Assembly (NCBI GenBank): GCA_016934575.1 | Contig: JAFGSN010000107.1 | Location: 1-63,471, forward strand | Source: Vicinamibacteria bacterium | GTDB lineage: Bacteria > Acidobacteriota > Vicinamibacteria > Fen-336 | Reading direction: 5' to 3' | DNA length: 63,471 nucleotides | In this document: piece after piece, positions 1 to 8,064 of the stretch | Position numbering within the stretch: position 1 is the stretch's first letter | How the letters are laid out: the number at the start of each line of letters is the position of its first letter | Translations under genes and position numbers: made by a program | Notes under the pieces: model-generated | Database searches by the model: none | What the model was told of the DNA's origin: nothing | What the model saw: the letters and a program-made list of their open reading frames with translations, nothing else

Positions 1-2
1 CC

Positions 3-1313
3 GCTCCGCCTCCGGCGCGGATTGCTCCCCCTCCACAGCCTCCGGCTCGACCCGCCTGGGAGCCTCGCCAAGCTCCGCCGACTCCGATCATGGAAGAGGA
101 GATAGCATTCGATGAGGAATCGCCCCTCCTGGATTCTCTCGGCCTTGGTTCTGCCGATGAGGCGTCCATTATGGAACAAGAGGAGGAGATACCGCTCGAA
201 GTCGAAGAAGCGACGCCACTTCCGCCCGCGTCAGGCGAGATTGCCGCGGAGTCCTTGTTGTCCGATCTCGGCTTCGGCGCTGAAAGCGAGGGGGAGCTGC
301 CCGAGCGTTTCCTCGATGAGCCTTCGGCGCCGCCCGAGCCGATTCTTCCGAAAGTCCAGGAGCCCCCGTCTGCGGCTGACACCGAAGGCGACTTTTTCGG
401 CGACCTAGGAGCCGCGCCTGCGCAGATCGACCAGGAGTTGGATCTCTTTGGTCTGGATCAGCAGCCCCAACAATTCACGGCGCCCCCCGCGCTCGCCAAC
501 GCGCCCTCCGATCTGTCACGGGCGCTTGGAGAGGTCGACCAGTTGGTCGCGCTGGGCTTCATCGATAACGCTTTGGAGACCATGCGCACGGTGGGCATGC
601 GATATCCCGGGCATCCCGCCGTTCTCGACAAGATTTCCCAGCTTGGCCTCGATCAGGAGGAAGCTGTTAGCGGCGTCAACGAGGCCTCCCACACCGCCCT
701 TCCGTCTGATCAATCAGGACTTGGGGAGGTTTTCGATTCTTTACCCGGCCTGGAAGCGCCTGTTTCGCCGCAGCCGGCCGAAGGAATCGATCTCGGAACG
801 GAGCTTGGCGATCTTTTTACGGCGCATGAAGCCGTAGAGGAACCCGCTCCCGCCTTGAGAACCGCCGACCTGGGAGACGTCAGCTTGGCGGAGATCTTCA
901 AGGAATTCAAGAAGGGCGTGGATCGCCAGCTCGGCCAGGAGGACTACGACACTCGATACAACCTCGGCATCGCATACAAAGAGATGGGACTGGTCGATGA
1001 AGCCATCGCTGAGTTCCAACTTGCCGTCAAAGACGAAAACCGACTGCTTGAGTGCAGCAGCATGCTCGGGCTGTGTTTTCTGGAAAAAGGCATACCCAAA
1101 CTTTCCGTCAAATGGTTCGAGAAGGGACTCTCCGCCCCTGGACGGCGTGAAGAGGAATACCAAGGACTCCGCTACGATCTGGCGACCGCCTACGAAGCCG
1201 CCGGAGAGACACAAAAGGCTTACAATCTCTACCTAGAGCTTTACTCTCAGGATGCAAGCTTTCGCGACGTGGCTGGCAAGGTGCAGCAGTTGCAGGCGCT
1301 GGCGGGCGGATGA
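3..1313 (+). CDS. TPR protein with acidic/proline-rich N-terminal region (5' end outside window)
   Basis: The reading frame is open to the left edge, so the true start lies outside the window. The visible first 30 codons are a Pro/Ala-rich linker. Residues after the Met at position 90 are rich in Glu, Asp and Pro with repeated DLG/GLG elements, which is low-complexity and probably disordered. From about position 880 the protein becomes regular, with helical TPR-like units (YNLGIAYKEMGLVDEAIAEF, then a LGLCFLEKG unit and a YDLATAYEAAG unit). This architecture is common for large cytoplasmic or inner-membrane TPR scaffolds near type IV pilus or gliding genes, but nothing here proves that role. 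Its stop overlaps the ATG of the next gene (ATGA), so the two are translationally coupled. Function is unassigned. Confidence 0.75.
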   Translation, partial: APPPARIAPPPQPPARPAWEPRQAPPTPIMEEEIAFDEESPLLDSLGLGSADEASIMEQEEEIPLEVEEATPLPPASGEIAAESLLSDLGFGAESEGELPERFLDEPSAPPEPILPKVQEPPSAADTEGDFFGDLGAAPAQIDQELDLFGLDQQPQQFTAPPALANAPSDLSRALGEVDQLVALGFIDNALETMRTVGMRYPGHPAVLDKISQLGLDQEEAVSGVNEASHTALPSDQSGLGEVFDSLPGLEAPVSPQPAEGIDLGTELGDLFTAHEAVEEPAPALRTADLGDVSLAEIFKEFKKGVDRQLGQEDYDTRYNLGIAYKEMGLVDEAIAEFQLAVKDENRLLECSSMLGLCFLEKGIPKLSVKWFEKGLSAPGRREEEYQGLRYDLATAYEAAGETQKAYNLYLELYSQDASFRDVAGKVQQLQALAGG

Positions 1314-1597
1314 GCGTGGCGATTGCGCCCGGGCTCTTCCGAGTGCGCTTACGATTGACGTTGTTGCTCTCGATCGTCAGCTCTGTGTTCGTCGGTTTTG
1401 GCCTTGTCTTGGTTCCATGGACGCAACTCTGGGAGTCGAATTGTCTTCTTCAATGGAATCCGGGCATGCGTGAGTTCATGCTGAGCGCCTACGTTCGTGG
1501 CGCAGTGAGTGGAGTCGGCCTCGTCAACGTCATTCTGGCGATCGAGGAGATCGGGCTGTACTGGAGGCATGTACATGGCGTCCGGAATGCTCAGTAA
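1310..1597 (+). CDS. small integral membrane protein
   Basis: This 95-residue protein starts on the ATG that overlaps the stop of the upstream TPR gene. It has two hydrophobic stretches, roughly residues 15-38 and 63-80, separated by a Trp-rich segment with the sequence VPWTQLWESNCLLQWNP. The pattern GFGLVLVPW followed later by YVRGAVSGVGLVN resembles a small family of uncharacterised membrane proteins that I have seen in Acidobacteriota and deltaproteobacterial genomes (from memory, not searched). A two-helix inner-membrane protein is the most that can be said. Tight coupling to the TPR gene suggests the two products work together. Confidence 0.7.
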   Translation: MSVAIAPGLFRVRLRLTLLLSIVSSVFVGFGLVLVPWTQLWESNCLLQWNPGMREFMLSAYVRGAVSGVGLVNVILAIEEIGLYWRHVHGVRNAQ

Positions 1598-1730
1598 CGT
1601 CACGCCGCGGCCGACAACCGTGTTCGTCGGACCGTCGGAAACGTCGCCGGACGCGGGCGATTCACTCGATTGATTAGAGATTAGGGCGCCTGAAATGCCG
1701 TGTTGCCGGCGGCCGTTCCCGTGAGGGCGC

Positions 1731-2540
1731 ATGCGACAGGTCGCAAGCGAGTCCGAGATCGATCGGCTTTACTCTGAGATTCTGCTGGTCGGCGAGAGCG
1801 CGGCGGGCGTTCGGGAGTTTTTCGCGCGACACGAGATATCCGAAAGCGCGCTTCTATCGTTGTTGCGACGAATCGTGCCGCGGAAGTTTCTGGAACACGT
1901 GGCGACCACGCGGCCATGGTCCGAACGAGCGGTTGTCCTGGGCGTGGTGGCGATGAATCCGCGGATCCCGCGGTATCTAGCGTTGCATCTCGTTGCGTCG
2001 CTGACTTGGGTCGATCTCGTTCGTCTCGCCGCCACCCCCCGCGTGGACGCGGCGATGCGTAACCGCTGCGAGGAAGTTTTGCGCGAAAACCTTCCGGACA
2101 TGCGCCTAGGCGAACGAATTGCTCTCGCGAGACGAGCGACGCCGCGGATCCTCATGCTCTTGCTCCTCGACAGTGATCCTCGAGTCATTGACGCCGGACT
2201 GCTCAATCCACGGTTGAGGGAAGAGGACGTTCTTCATGCGATACGCAGGGACGAATCTTCCGGGACGCTGCTCGATCGCGTATCGGCGTGTTATTGTTGG
2301 CGCGACAACCATGCCGTCCGTCTGGCGCTGGTTCTCCACCTCCGGACTCCGTTGTCAGTGGCTTTGGCGCAGTTGAGCCATCTCGTCGACTCGGCCCTGG
2401 CTCGTCTGATCACGACGAAAACCCTTCCGCCTCTTATCCGGGCCGGCGCTGAACGAGTGCTGGAGGTTCGTAACGCTCAACGCCAAGGGCGATCCGATGA
2501 AATGGGGCCCCTTCAGATCGGACGTGATTCGGGGCATTGA
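1731..2540 (+). CDS. hypothetical helical-repeat protein
   Basis: I do not recognise a named family for this 269-residue protein. It is helix-rich, with repeating blocks that carry the phrase VAMNPRIPRYLALHLVASL and later LVLHLRTPLSVALAQLSHL. The same 'N/H-x-R-T/I-P-x-x-x-A' repeat signature occurs in the C-terminal half of the protein at 3363-4454 (LQLVKNPRTPLAISIGMVA), so the two genes are probably paralogues or share a repeat domain. No signal peptide or membrane segment is visible, which points to the cytoplasm. The ATG at 1731 is the first possible start after an in-frame stop at 1722. The gene sits inside the signalling/RodZ gene run and its stop overlaps the -35 element of the next promoter. 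Confidence 0.6.
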   Translation: MRQVASESEIDRLYSEILLVGESAAGVREFFARHEISESALLSLLRRIVPRKFLEHVATTRPWSERAVVLGVVAMNPRIPRYLALHLVASLTWVDLVRLAATPRVDAAMRNRCEEVLRENLPDMRLGERIALARRATPRILMLLLLDSDPRVIDAGLLNPRLREEDVLHAIRRDESSGTLLDRVSACYCWRDNHAVRLALVLHLRTPLSVALAQLSHLVDSALARLITTKTLPPLIRAGAERVLEVRNAQRQGRSDEMGPLQIGRDSGH

Positions 2541-2566
2541 CAGGGCCGCGGGCTATTCGATACTAT
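2537..2566 (+). promoter_or_regulatory. sigma70-type promoter for the RodZ-like gene
   Basis: TTGACA at 2537-2542 is followed after 18 bases by TACTAT at 2561-2566. The predicted start of transcription is about 40 bases before the RodZ-like ATG at 2615. The -35 box overlaps the stop codon of the previous gene. This would allow independent transcription of the RodZ, PP2C and kinase part of the run. Confidence 0.5.
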
Positions 2567-2614
2567 CTCCCGCGAAATCCAGCGTAGGCTGTGTGATAGA
2601 CTGCTGCTTCGACC

Positions 2615-3361
2615 ATGGCGTCTTTTGGTAGTCATCTTCGGACCGAGCGCGAGTTGCGGGGGATCCTTCTCACGGAGATCTCTCAGGCGACAAAAATAAG
2701 CCGCCGATTCCTCGAATATCTCGAGGAGGATCGCCTGGATCGTCTGCCCGGCGGTCTCTTCCCTCGTGCTTTTGTTCGTCAATATGCCAAATACATCGGG
2801 TTGGACGCCGATAAAGCTGTTTCCGAGTTCGTGTATGTTCACCACTCCGAGGCCGAACCTCCTGAGCCGTCCATTGATGTCGCCGATCCGAAGAGAAGCC
2901 GATCGTGGCTGGGAGTCGGAGCCGCTATCGGGCTGCTGGCCATGGTCTGGACTTGGTCTCGCTCGCGATCCGAAGGTCCGCCGGCCGCCGCGACTCCCGC
3001 GCCGGCAATGGTTGTTTCACCGACACCGCAGGCCGAACAGATCTTCAAAGCCGATCAAGCGGAGGAACAGGGGCTGGTGATGACGCTCAAGGCCAAGGAG
3101 AGTTGCTGGATCGAGGCCCGCGTGGACGGCGAGGTGATCATGAATCGAGTGCTCAATCAGGGAGAGACAACGACCCTGGAGGCGATCGGGGAAATACGTC
3201 TTTCGGTCGGCAACGCGGGCGGGCTGGCGTTCGATGTGAACGATCGCCCGGGTCTTCCCCTAGGGCGAAGCGGCGAGGTGAAACGCGACATTCGCATCAC
3301 GCGGGAGAATCTGCCGTCCTTGGTTCAGAGCAAGCCGTCCCCGGATTCTCTGAGTAGCTGA
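2615..3361 (+). CDS. RodZ-like protein: XRE helix-turn-helix, one membrane helix, DUF4115
   Basis: Residues 4-75 form a helical HTH_25/XRE-like domain (LRTERELRGILLTEISQATK and the following RRFLEYLEEDRLDRLPGG). Residues about 98-114 are a single membrane helix (WLGVGAAIGLLAMVW) and residues about 154-235 match the extracytoplasmic DUF4115 beta domain with the ESCWIEARVDG element. This is the standard order for RodZ, which links MreB to the membrane and supports rod shape. The 248-residue length fits the family. The Ala/Pro-rich linker after the helix would lie in the periplasm. Many non-rod lineages keep RodZ-like proteins for pilus or regulatory roles, so a strict morphogenesis function is inferred only. 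A one-base gap separates it from the next gene. Confidence 0.8.
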   Translation: MASFGSHLRTERELRGILLTEISQATKISRRFLEYLEEDRLDRLPGGLFPRAFVRQYAKYIGLDADKAVSEFVYVHHSEAEPPEPSIDVADPKRSRSWLGVGAAIGLLAMVWTWSRSRSEGPPAAATPAPAMVVSPTPQAEQIFKADQAEEQGLVMTLKAKESCWIEARVDGEVIMNRVLNQGETTTLEAIGEIRLSVGNAGGLAFDVNDRPGLPLGRSGEVKRDIRITRENLPSLVQSKPSPDSLSS

Positions 3362-3362
3362 A

Positions 3363-4454
3363 ATGGCCGACGCCCGAATTCCCAATCCGCTCGTTGAACG
3401 TTTCTTTAAGGGTGGTATTCCGCTCGATCTCCGGATGATGGCCGCACAGGGCGCCCTGCCGTTGACGCCCGCCGACCTTGTCGAGTTGCTTCATCATTTA
3501 TTGCGGGATCCGGAAAGCGAGGTGCGAAGCACGGCATCAGCCACGATGATGGCGATGCCGGTCGAAGCGTTGTTGCCGATCCTCAAGGATCGCCTGACTC
3601 TTCAGGGCGTCCTGGATTGGGCGCTTTCATCTCGCCAGGAGGATCAGCTCCTCGAGGCCGTGCTTCAGAATCCCTCCACTTCGGACGTGGCGATCGAAGA
3701 GCGGGCGGCCCATTTGTCGATGGAGCTGGCCGAGTTGGTCGTGATCAATCAGGTTCGTCTATTGCGTCGAAACACGCTTCTCGATGCGATTGAATCGAAT
3801 TCTCGGCTGAATAATGACCAGCGCCGCCGATTACGGGAGTTGCGGGAGAACTTCAATATCGGCACGACTCCGGCGGTCGCGGTCGCTCCATCGCCGATCG
3901 TTGCGCCGGTCGTGCCTGAGGCGCCACCGCCGCTCGCTCCCGTCGAGTCGGAAGTCGACGAGCCGGCGCCGAGCACCGAGCAAGAGGCGTTTTTCCGATA
4001 CTTGACCGAGGAGGAGCGTCAAGAAGCCCAGAGGCTCACGACCGTTCAGAAGGTCTTCCGTCTCAACGTCGCCCAGAAAGTTATTTTGGCCTTGAAAGGC
4101 ACGCGCGAGGAGCGAACAGTGCTCGTGCGCGATCCCAATCGTATTGTCTCCACCGCGGTTCTGGGCAGTCCGCGGCTTACCGAGTCGGAGGTGGAGATCA
4201 TCGCGGGGATGCGCAACGTCTCGGACGAGGTTCTGCGCGTCATCGGCCAGCACAAGGGGTGGACCAAGCGCTATAATGTCGCGCTTCAGCTCGTCAAGAA
4301 TCCCCGCACGCCGCTCGCCATTTCGATCGGAATGGTCGCGCGTCTCAATCCGCGGGATATGAAGAGCGTGTCCGTCGATCGGAATGTCTCGGAAGTGATT
4401 CGCAATCACGCGCAGCGTTTCGTGCGCGAAAAGGCCACCGGAAAACGAGGCTAG
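3363..4454 (+). CDS. hypothetical protein with two helical-repeat halves
   Basis: This 363-residue protein begins one base after the RodZ-like stop, so it is co-transcribed. The N-terminal half (about 1-160) is helical with HEAT-like spacing (LLHHLLRDPESEVRSTASAT). A Pro/Val/Ala-rich linker covers about 175-215. The C-terminal half (about 220-355) repeats 'NP-R' motifs such as VRDPNRIVSTAVL and VKNPRTPLAISIGM, similar to the gene at 1731-2540. No signal peptide or catalytic motif is evident. It looks like a cytoplasmic adaptor or scaffold. No function can be assigned from sequence alone. Confidence 0.65.
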   Translation: MADARIPNPLVERFFKGGIPLDLRMMAAQGALPLTPADLVELLHHLLRDPESEVRSTASATMMAMPVEALLPILKDRLTLQGVLDWALSSRQEDQLLEAVLQNPSTSDVAIEERAAHLSMELAELVVINQVRLLRRNTLLDAIESNSRLNNDQRRRLRELRENFNIGTTPAVAVAPSPIVAPVVPEAPPPLAPVESEVDEPAPSTEQEAFFRYLTEEERQEAQRLTTVQKVFRLNVAQKVILALKGTREERTVLVRDPNRIVSTAVLGSPRLTESEVEIIAGMRNVSDEVLRVIGQHKGWTKRYNVALQLVKNPRTPLAISIGMVARLNPRDMKSVSVDRNVSEVIRNHAQRFVREKATGKRG

Positions 4455-4457
4455 GTT

Positions 4458-5120
4458 TTGCCGGACTATTATCAATTGCTCGGAGTGCGTCCGGATGCTT
4501 CGCCAGCGGAGATCCGCAGCGCTTACTTACGACTGGCCCGGGATCGACATCCTGACCGCCACACCGATCCCGCCGAGAAGGCGCACGCCGAGGAGAGCTT
4601 CAGGGAGATCACGACCGCTTTCAATACGCTGTCGAATGAACGGTCGCGAAGAGAATATGACGACGAACTCGCTCGACCCAAGGCGACGACTCCAGAAGAG
4701 CTGGCGCAGGAAGCCTATTTGCAGGGCATTGAAAGGCTGAAGGCGCAGGACCATCAAGAGGCGCTTGGTTTCTTTCGGGCCGCCGTACACCATTTGCCGG
4801 AACGCGCCGAGTATCAGGTCGCTCTTGGACGAGTTCTCGCGATGAATCCTTCGCTGGGACATGAGGCCGTGACAGTATTTGAAAAAGCGGCAACTCTCGA
4901 ACCGCAGAACGCCCAGATCTACGTGGAACTTGCCCGAATCCTGCACAACCAGGGCTTGCGCATTCGAGCGCGTAGAGCGGTCGAGGCCGCGCTCCGTCTT
5001 GCGCCCCATGATCCCGACGTCGCCCGAATACTCGCCGGGCTCGGCATGCGCCCGGATAAGGGGGGCGCCGCCGCACCACGAGGCTCCGGCCTTCTGGATC
5101 GACTGCGTGGCAAGTCGTAG
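4458..5120 (+). CDS. J-domain (DnaJ-like) protein with TPR repeats
   Basis: Residues 2-70 are a J domain with the diagnostic HPD tripeptide at 31-33 and the usual helix I-IV layout (YYQLLGVRPDASPAEIRSAY). Residues about 85-205 form TPR-like helices (GIERLKAQDHQEALGFFRAA; AELARILHNQG-like units). The J domain would stimulate an Hsp70 partner while the TPRs bind client proteins. There is no Gly/Phe region or zinc-finger domain, so this is a class C J-protein and not DnaJ itself. The start is TTG at 4458, because the upstream stop is only four bases away and no ATG or GTG fits. It lies between the repeat protein and the PP2C gene. Confidence 0.85.
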   Translation: MPDYYQLLGVRPDASPAEIRSAYLRLARDRHPDRHTDPAEKAHAEESFREITTAFNTLSNERSRREYDDELARPKATTPEELAQEAYLQGIERLKAQDHQEALGFFRAAVHHLPERAEYQVALGRVLAMNPSLGHEAVTVFEKAATLEPQNAQIYVELARILHNQGLRIRARRAVEAALRLAPHDPDVARILAGLGMRPDKGGAAAPRGSGLLDRLRGKS

Positions 5121-5285
5121 CCTTGCCATACAACGGGAAGGAATTCCGCAGCCCCATGACGGCGCCACGCCTCGACTTGCCCCTCGACGCTTTGTGTTGT
5201 CTACTGGCATTGTCGTTGTTTCGTGTCGGAGTCGAGCCGTGACGTTGTCAATGGCGACACCCGAGAAGGGCGCGGTTTTCACGCC

Positions 5286-6050
5286 ATGAGATTTATCTAC
5301 GCTGCCGTTACAGACATCGGACGCAAGCGGAAGAGCAACGAGGACAATCTGTTTGCCAATTCAGACGATGGTCTTTTCATTGTCGCCGACGGCATGGGCG
5401 GACACGCGGCCGGTGAGGTGGCTTCGCGGGTCGCCGTCGAGGCGATCAATGAGTTCATTTGCATGACGAGTCGAGACAACGAGATCACCTGGCCGTTTGG
5501 GCTCGACGACACGATTTCCTACGACGGCAATCGTCTTAAAACCGCCATACGCTACGCCAATGAAAAGGTGCTGGATGCGATGCGGCGACAGGCCGAATAC
5601 GAGGGAATGGCCACTACGGTGGTCGCCGCCCTGATCGGCAATGGCAGGGTGAATCTGGCGCATGTTGGGGACAGCCGCATCTATTTGGCGCGCGACGCCG
5701 CGCTGCACCAGCTCACGTCGGATCATTCATGGGTCAATGAACAGATCCAAAACGGCATCATCTCGCCCGATCAGGCGCGGACGCATCCTCTACGCAACGT
5801 CGTGACGCGCGCGCTCGGGGGCAAGTCGGATATCGAAGTCGACGTCCAGGAGTTCGAAGCGCGGGAAGACGACGTGCTGCTTCTATGCTCCGACGGCCTG
5901 ACGACGATGCTTCCTGACGAAGAGATCGCCCGTCGCGTCGCGGAAGCCGCGTTGGACGTCGAGCGAGCCGCGAACGATCTGGTGGCAACCGCCAATGATC
6001 GCGGCGGTGAGGACAACATAACCGTGCTTCTGGTTCGTTTTCAGCCATGA
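5286..6050 (+). CDS. PP2C-type Ser/Thr protein phosphatase
   Basis: The protein shows all conserved PP2C metal-binding motifs: SNEDN at 18-21, ADGMGGH at 34-40, GDSRIYL, then LLLCSDGLT and the terminal GGEDNITVLLV. It should remove phosphate from Ser/Thr residues using two Mn or Mg ions, as PrpC/Stp enzymes do. I chose ATG 5286 because the family starts directly with the first beta strand (MRFIYAAVTDIG); an upstream GTG at 5223 would add 21 unconserved residues. No membrane segment is present, so it is cytosolic. The kinase gene follows after 22 bases, which is the standard pairing of a PknB-type kinase with its phosphatase. Confidence 0.93.
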   Translation: MRFIYAAVTDIGRKRKSNEDNLFANSDDGLFIVADGMGGHAAGEVASRVAVEAINEFICMTSRDNEITWPFGLDDTISYDGNRLKTAIRYANEKVLDAMRRQAEYEGMATTVVAALIGNGRVNLAHVGDSRIYLARDAALHQLTSDHSWVNEQIQNGIISPDQARTHPLRNVVTRALGGKSDIEVDVQEFEAREDDVLLLCSDGLTTMLPDEEIARRVAEAALDVERAANDLVATANDRGGEDNITVLLVRFQP

Positions 6051-6072
6051 ATGATTCCCGCCGACCGTCAAC

Positions 6073-8064
6073 TTGACCGCCGCCACCCCATGGGCCCCCA
6101 TGTCTCCGGCTGATCAGACCGACGCGAATTCAGCCTTCCATATCGGTAAATATCGTGTTCTGGGACGCGTTGGACGCGGAGGCATGGGCGTCGTTTATCG
6201 CGCTTTTGACGAAACGCTCGAGCGCGAGGTGGCCCTCAAGGTGTTGGTTCTCGAGACCAATCTCGATCGAGAGATTCGCCGCCGGTTCGTGGTCGAGGCC
6301 AAGGCGGCCGCCAAGCTGCAGCATCCCAATATCGTCACCGTCTACGAGCTGGGAGAAGAGCGAGGGATTCCGTTCATCGCGATGGAATTCCTTTCCGGCA
6401 TGGACGTGGACATGCTTCTGCGCTCCGAGGAACCGCCGCTTCTCGAGGAATCGCTCGAGATCATGGCCCAGGTGTGCCAGGGCTTGGCTTATGCTCATTC
6501 CCGTCGCATCGTTCATCGCGATATCAAGCCCTCCAACGTTCGTGTCTTGGAAGACGGGACCGCCAAGATCCTTGATTTCGGCATTGCAAAGCTTGGCGAG
6601 CTCACGCTGACACAGAGCGGAATGGTGCTCGGCACCGTGCATTACATGAGCCCCGAGCAGGTTCGCGGACTTCCGCTTGACGGCCGTAGCGACGTCTTTT
6701 CCGCGGGCGTCATCCTCTATGAAATGTGCACGAAAAAGCGGCCCTTTACTGGACGCACGGCGACTGAAATATTCGACGGCATTCTGCACGCCGCCGCTCC
6801 ATCATTGCCTCAGGATCTTCTGAAGCGTGCGCCCCGTCTGCGGTCCGTGCTTGAACGGTCGCTGGCAAAGAACGCCGCTGATCGCTATCCCTCCGCATCC
6901 GTCTTGGCGCGCGACTTGACGTCGCTGCACGATGATGTTCTCGGCGCCCGCGGTTCGTATGAAACGATGGAGGCCGTCAAGCTCGTCGATCGCGCCGAGA
7001 AACTCGTCAAAGAAGGGCGCTGGGAAGATGCGATCGTCGACCTATCGTCCCAACTGACGCAACACACGGACTGTCTTGCGGTCCGCCGCGCGCTTCGCGC
7101 CGTGAAGCACGCGCAAACGCGGCGTCAAGACCACGCGGAGGAAGGATTTCCTGAGTTGCTCTCCGCCTTCGGGGCCGCGCTTCAGACCCAGAGGGCGACT
7201 GCAATCCTGACGAAGCCCGAGCCACGCATGAGGATCGGCGGCCGGAGCATGCTCCTGCTGGGCGCATTGCTGCTGATTTTCGCCATCACGGCCGCCGTGC
7301 TATTGCATTCGGACGCCTCGCGAAAACCAACGAGGGGCGCGGCGGTAAAACCGCCGGTCACGACGACGCAATCCGCGTCCGCGATCTCGCGGGACGGCGT
7401 TCCGGTTTCCGATGAGGCGCCAGCGTCTTTCGTGGCGCTGAGAATCGAATCGAATCCGCCGGGAGCGAACGTCTTTCTGAACGGCATCGCCGTGAAGGGA
7501 CTGACGCCGCTCTCCATCGAGGTCGAAAGGGATCAGGCGCACCGGATCGAACTGCGTTTGAGCGGCCATGTTCCTCACGAAACGACGATTGCCATGACGG
7601 AACCTATTACGGAGGAGCTTCGCTTCGATCTTCATTCAATCGGCCCTCTCACGGCCGTGGTCGTCACATCGTCTTATCCGCTCGACATTCATTGGAACGG
7701 CCGGGTCATGGCGCGCCGCGAAACGTCGCCGCGCATCGAAATCCCGCGCGGCCGACACGCTCTGAAAATCGAGGCGTCGGAGTACTTCTTACGTTGGGAT
7801 GTCGTGGTGGACGTCGCGGAAGCGCCGCTGAGCATCGCAGCGCCCGTATTGGGACGACTGAGCGCTCGCGCCAGCCCGGACAACTGCGCGATCTACATTG
7901 ACGGCGTCTTCGCGGATAATCCTCCCATGCATGGGCGGCCGGTCGCGTCGGGCACGCACGTCGTCGAGTTCCGCTGGCCCGACGGTTTCCGTACGCGCAA
8001 GACCGTCGACGTGACGGCGGACGGCGTCGCGTATGTTTTCGGTCGCAGAGAGGAGAATCCGTGA
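6073..8064 (+). CDS. transmembrane Ser/Thr protein kinase with PEGA domain
   Basis: Residues 25-290 form a Hanks-type kinase domain with Gly-rich loop GRGGMGVVY, catalytic Lys56 (VALK), HRDIKPSN with Asp150 and DFG at 168-170, so it should be active. A juxtamembrane region leads to one membrane helix at about 394-415 (LLLGALLLIFAITAAVLL). The extracytoplasmic part begins with a PEGA domain (SNPPGANVFLNG) near 455 and ends with two further beta-rich PEGA-like units. PEGA domains are thought to bind surface or wall polymers. The start could be TTG 6073 or ATG 6100; neither has a clear ribosome binding site, and both precede the kinase domain. It is coupled to the next gene by a GTGA overlap. 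The PP2C upstream is the likely antagonist and the FHA protein downstream a possible phospho-reader. Confidence 0.93.
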   Translation: MTAATPWAPMSPADQTDANSAFHIGKYRVLGRVGRGGMGVVYRAFDETLEREVALKVLVLETNLDREIRRRFVVEAKAAAKLQHPNIVTVYELGEERGIPFIAMEFLSGMDVDMLLRSEEPPLLEESLEIMAQVCQGLAYAHSRRIVHRDIKPSNVRVLEDGTAKILDFGIAKLGELTLTQSGMVLGTVHYMSPEQVRGLPLDGRSDVFSAGVILYEMCTKKRPFTGRTATEIFDGILHAAAPSLPQDLLKRAPRLRSVLERSLAKNAADRYPSASVLARDLTSLHDDVLGARGSYETMEAVKLVDRAEKLVKEGRWEDAIVDLSSQLTQHTDCLAVRRALRAVKHAQTRRQDHAEEGFPELLSAFGAALQTQRATAILTKPEPRMRIGGRSMLLLGALLLIFAITAAVLLHSDASRKPTRGAAVKPPVTTTQSASAISRDGVPVSDEAPASFVALRIESNPPGANVFLNGIAVKGLTPLSIEVERDQAHRIELRLSGHVPHETTIAMTEPITEELRFDLHSIGPLTAVVVTSSYPLDIHWNGRVMARRETSPRIEIPRGRHALKIEASEYFLRWDVVVDVAEAPLSIAAPVLGRLSARASPDNCAIYIDGVFADNPPMHGRPVASGTHVVEFRWPDGFRTRKTVDVTADGVAYVFGRREENP

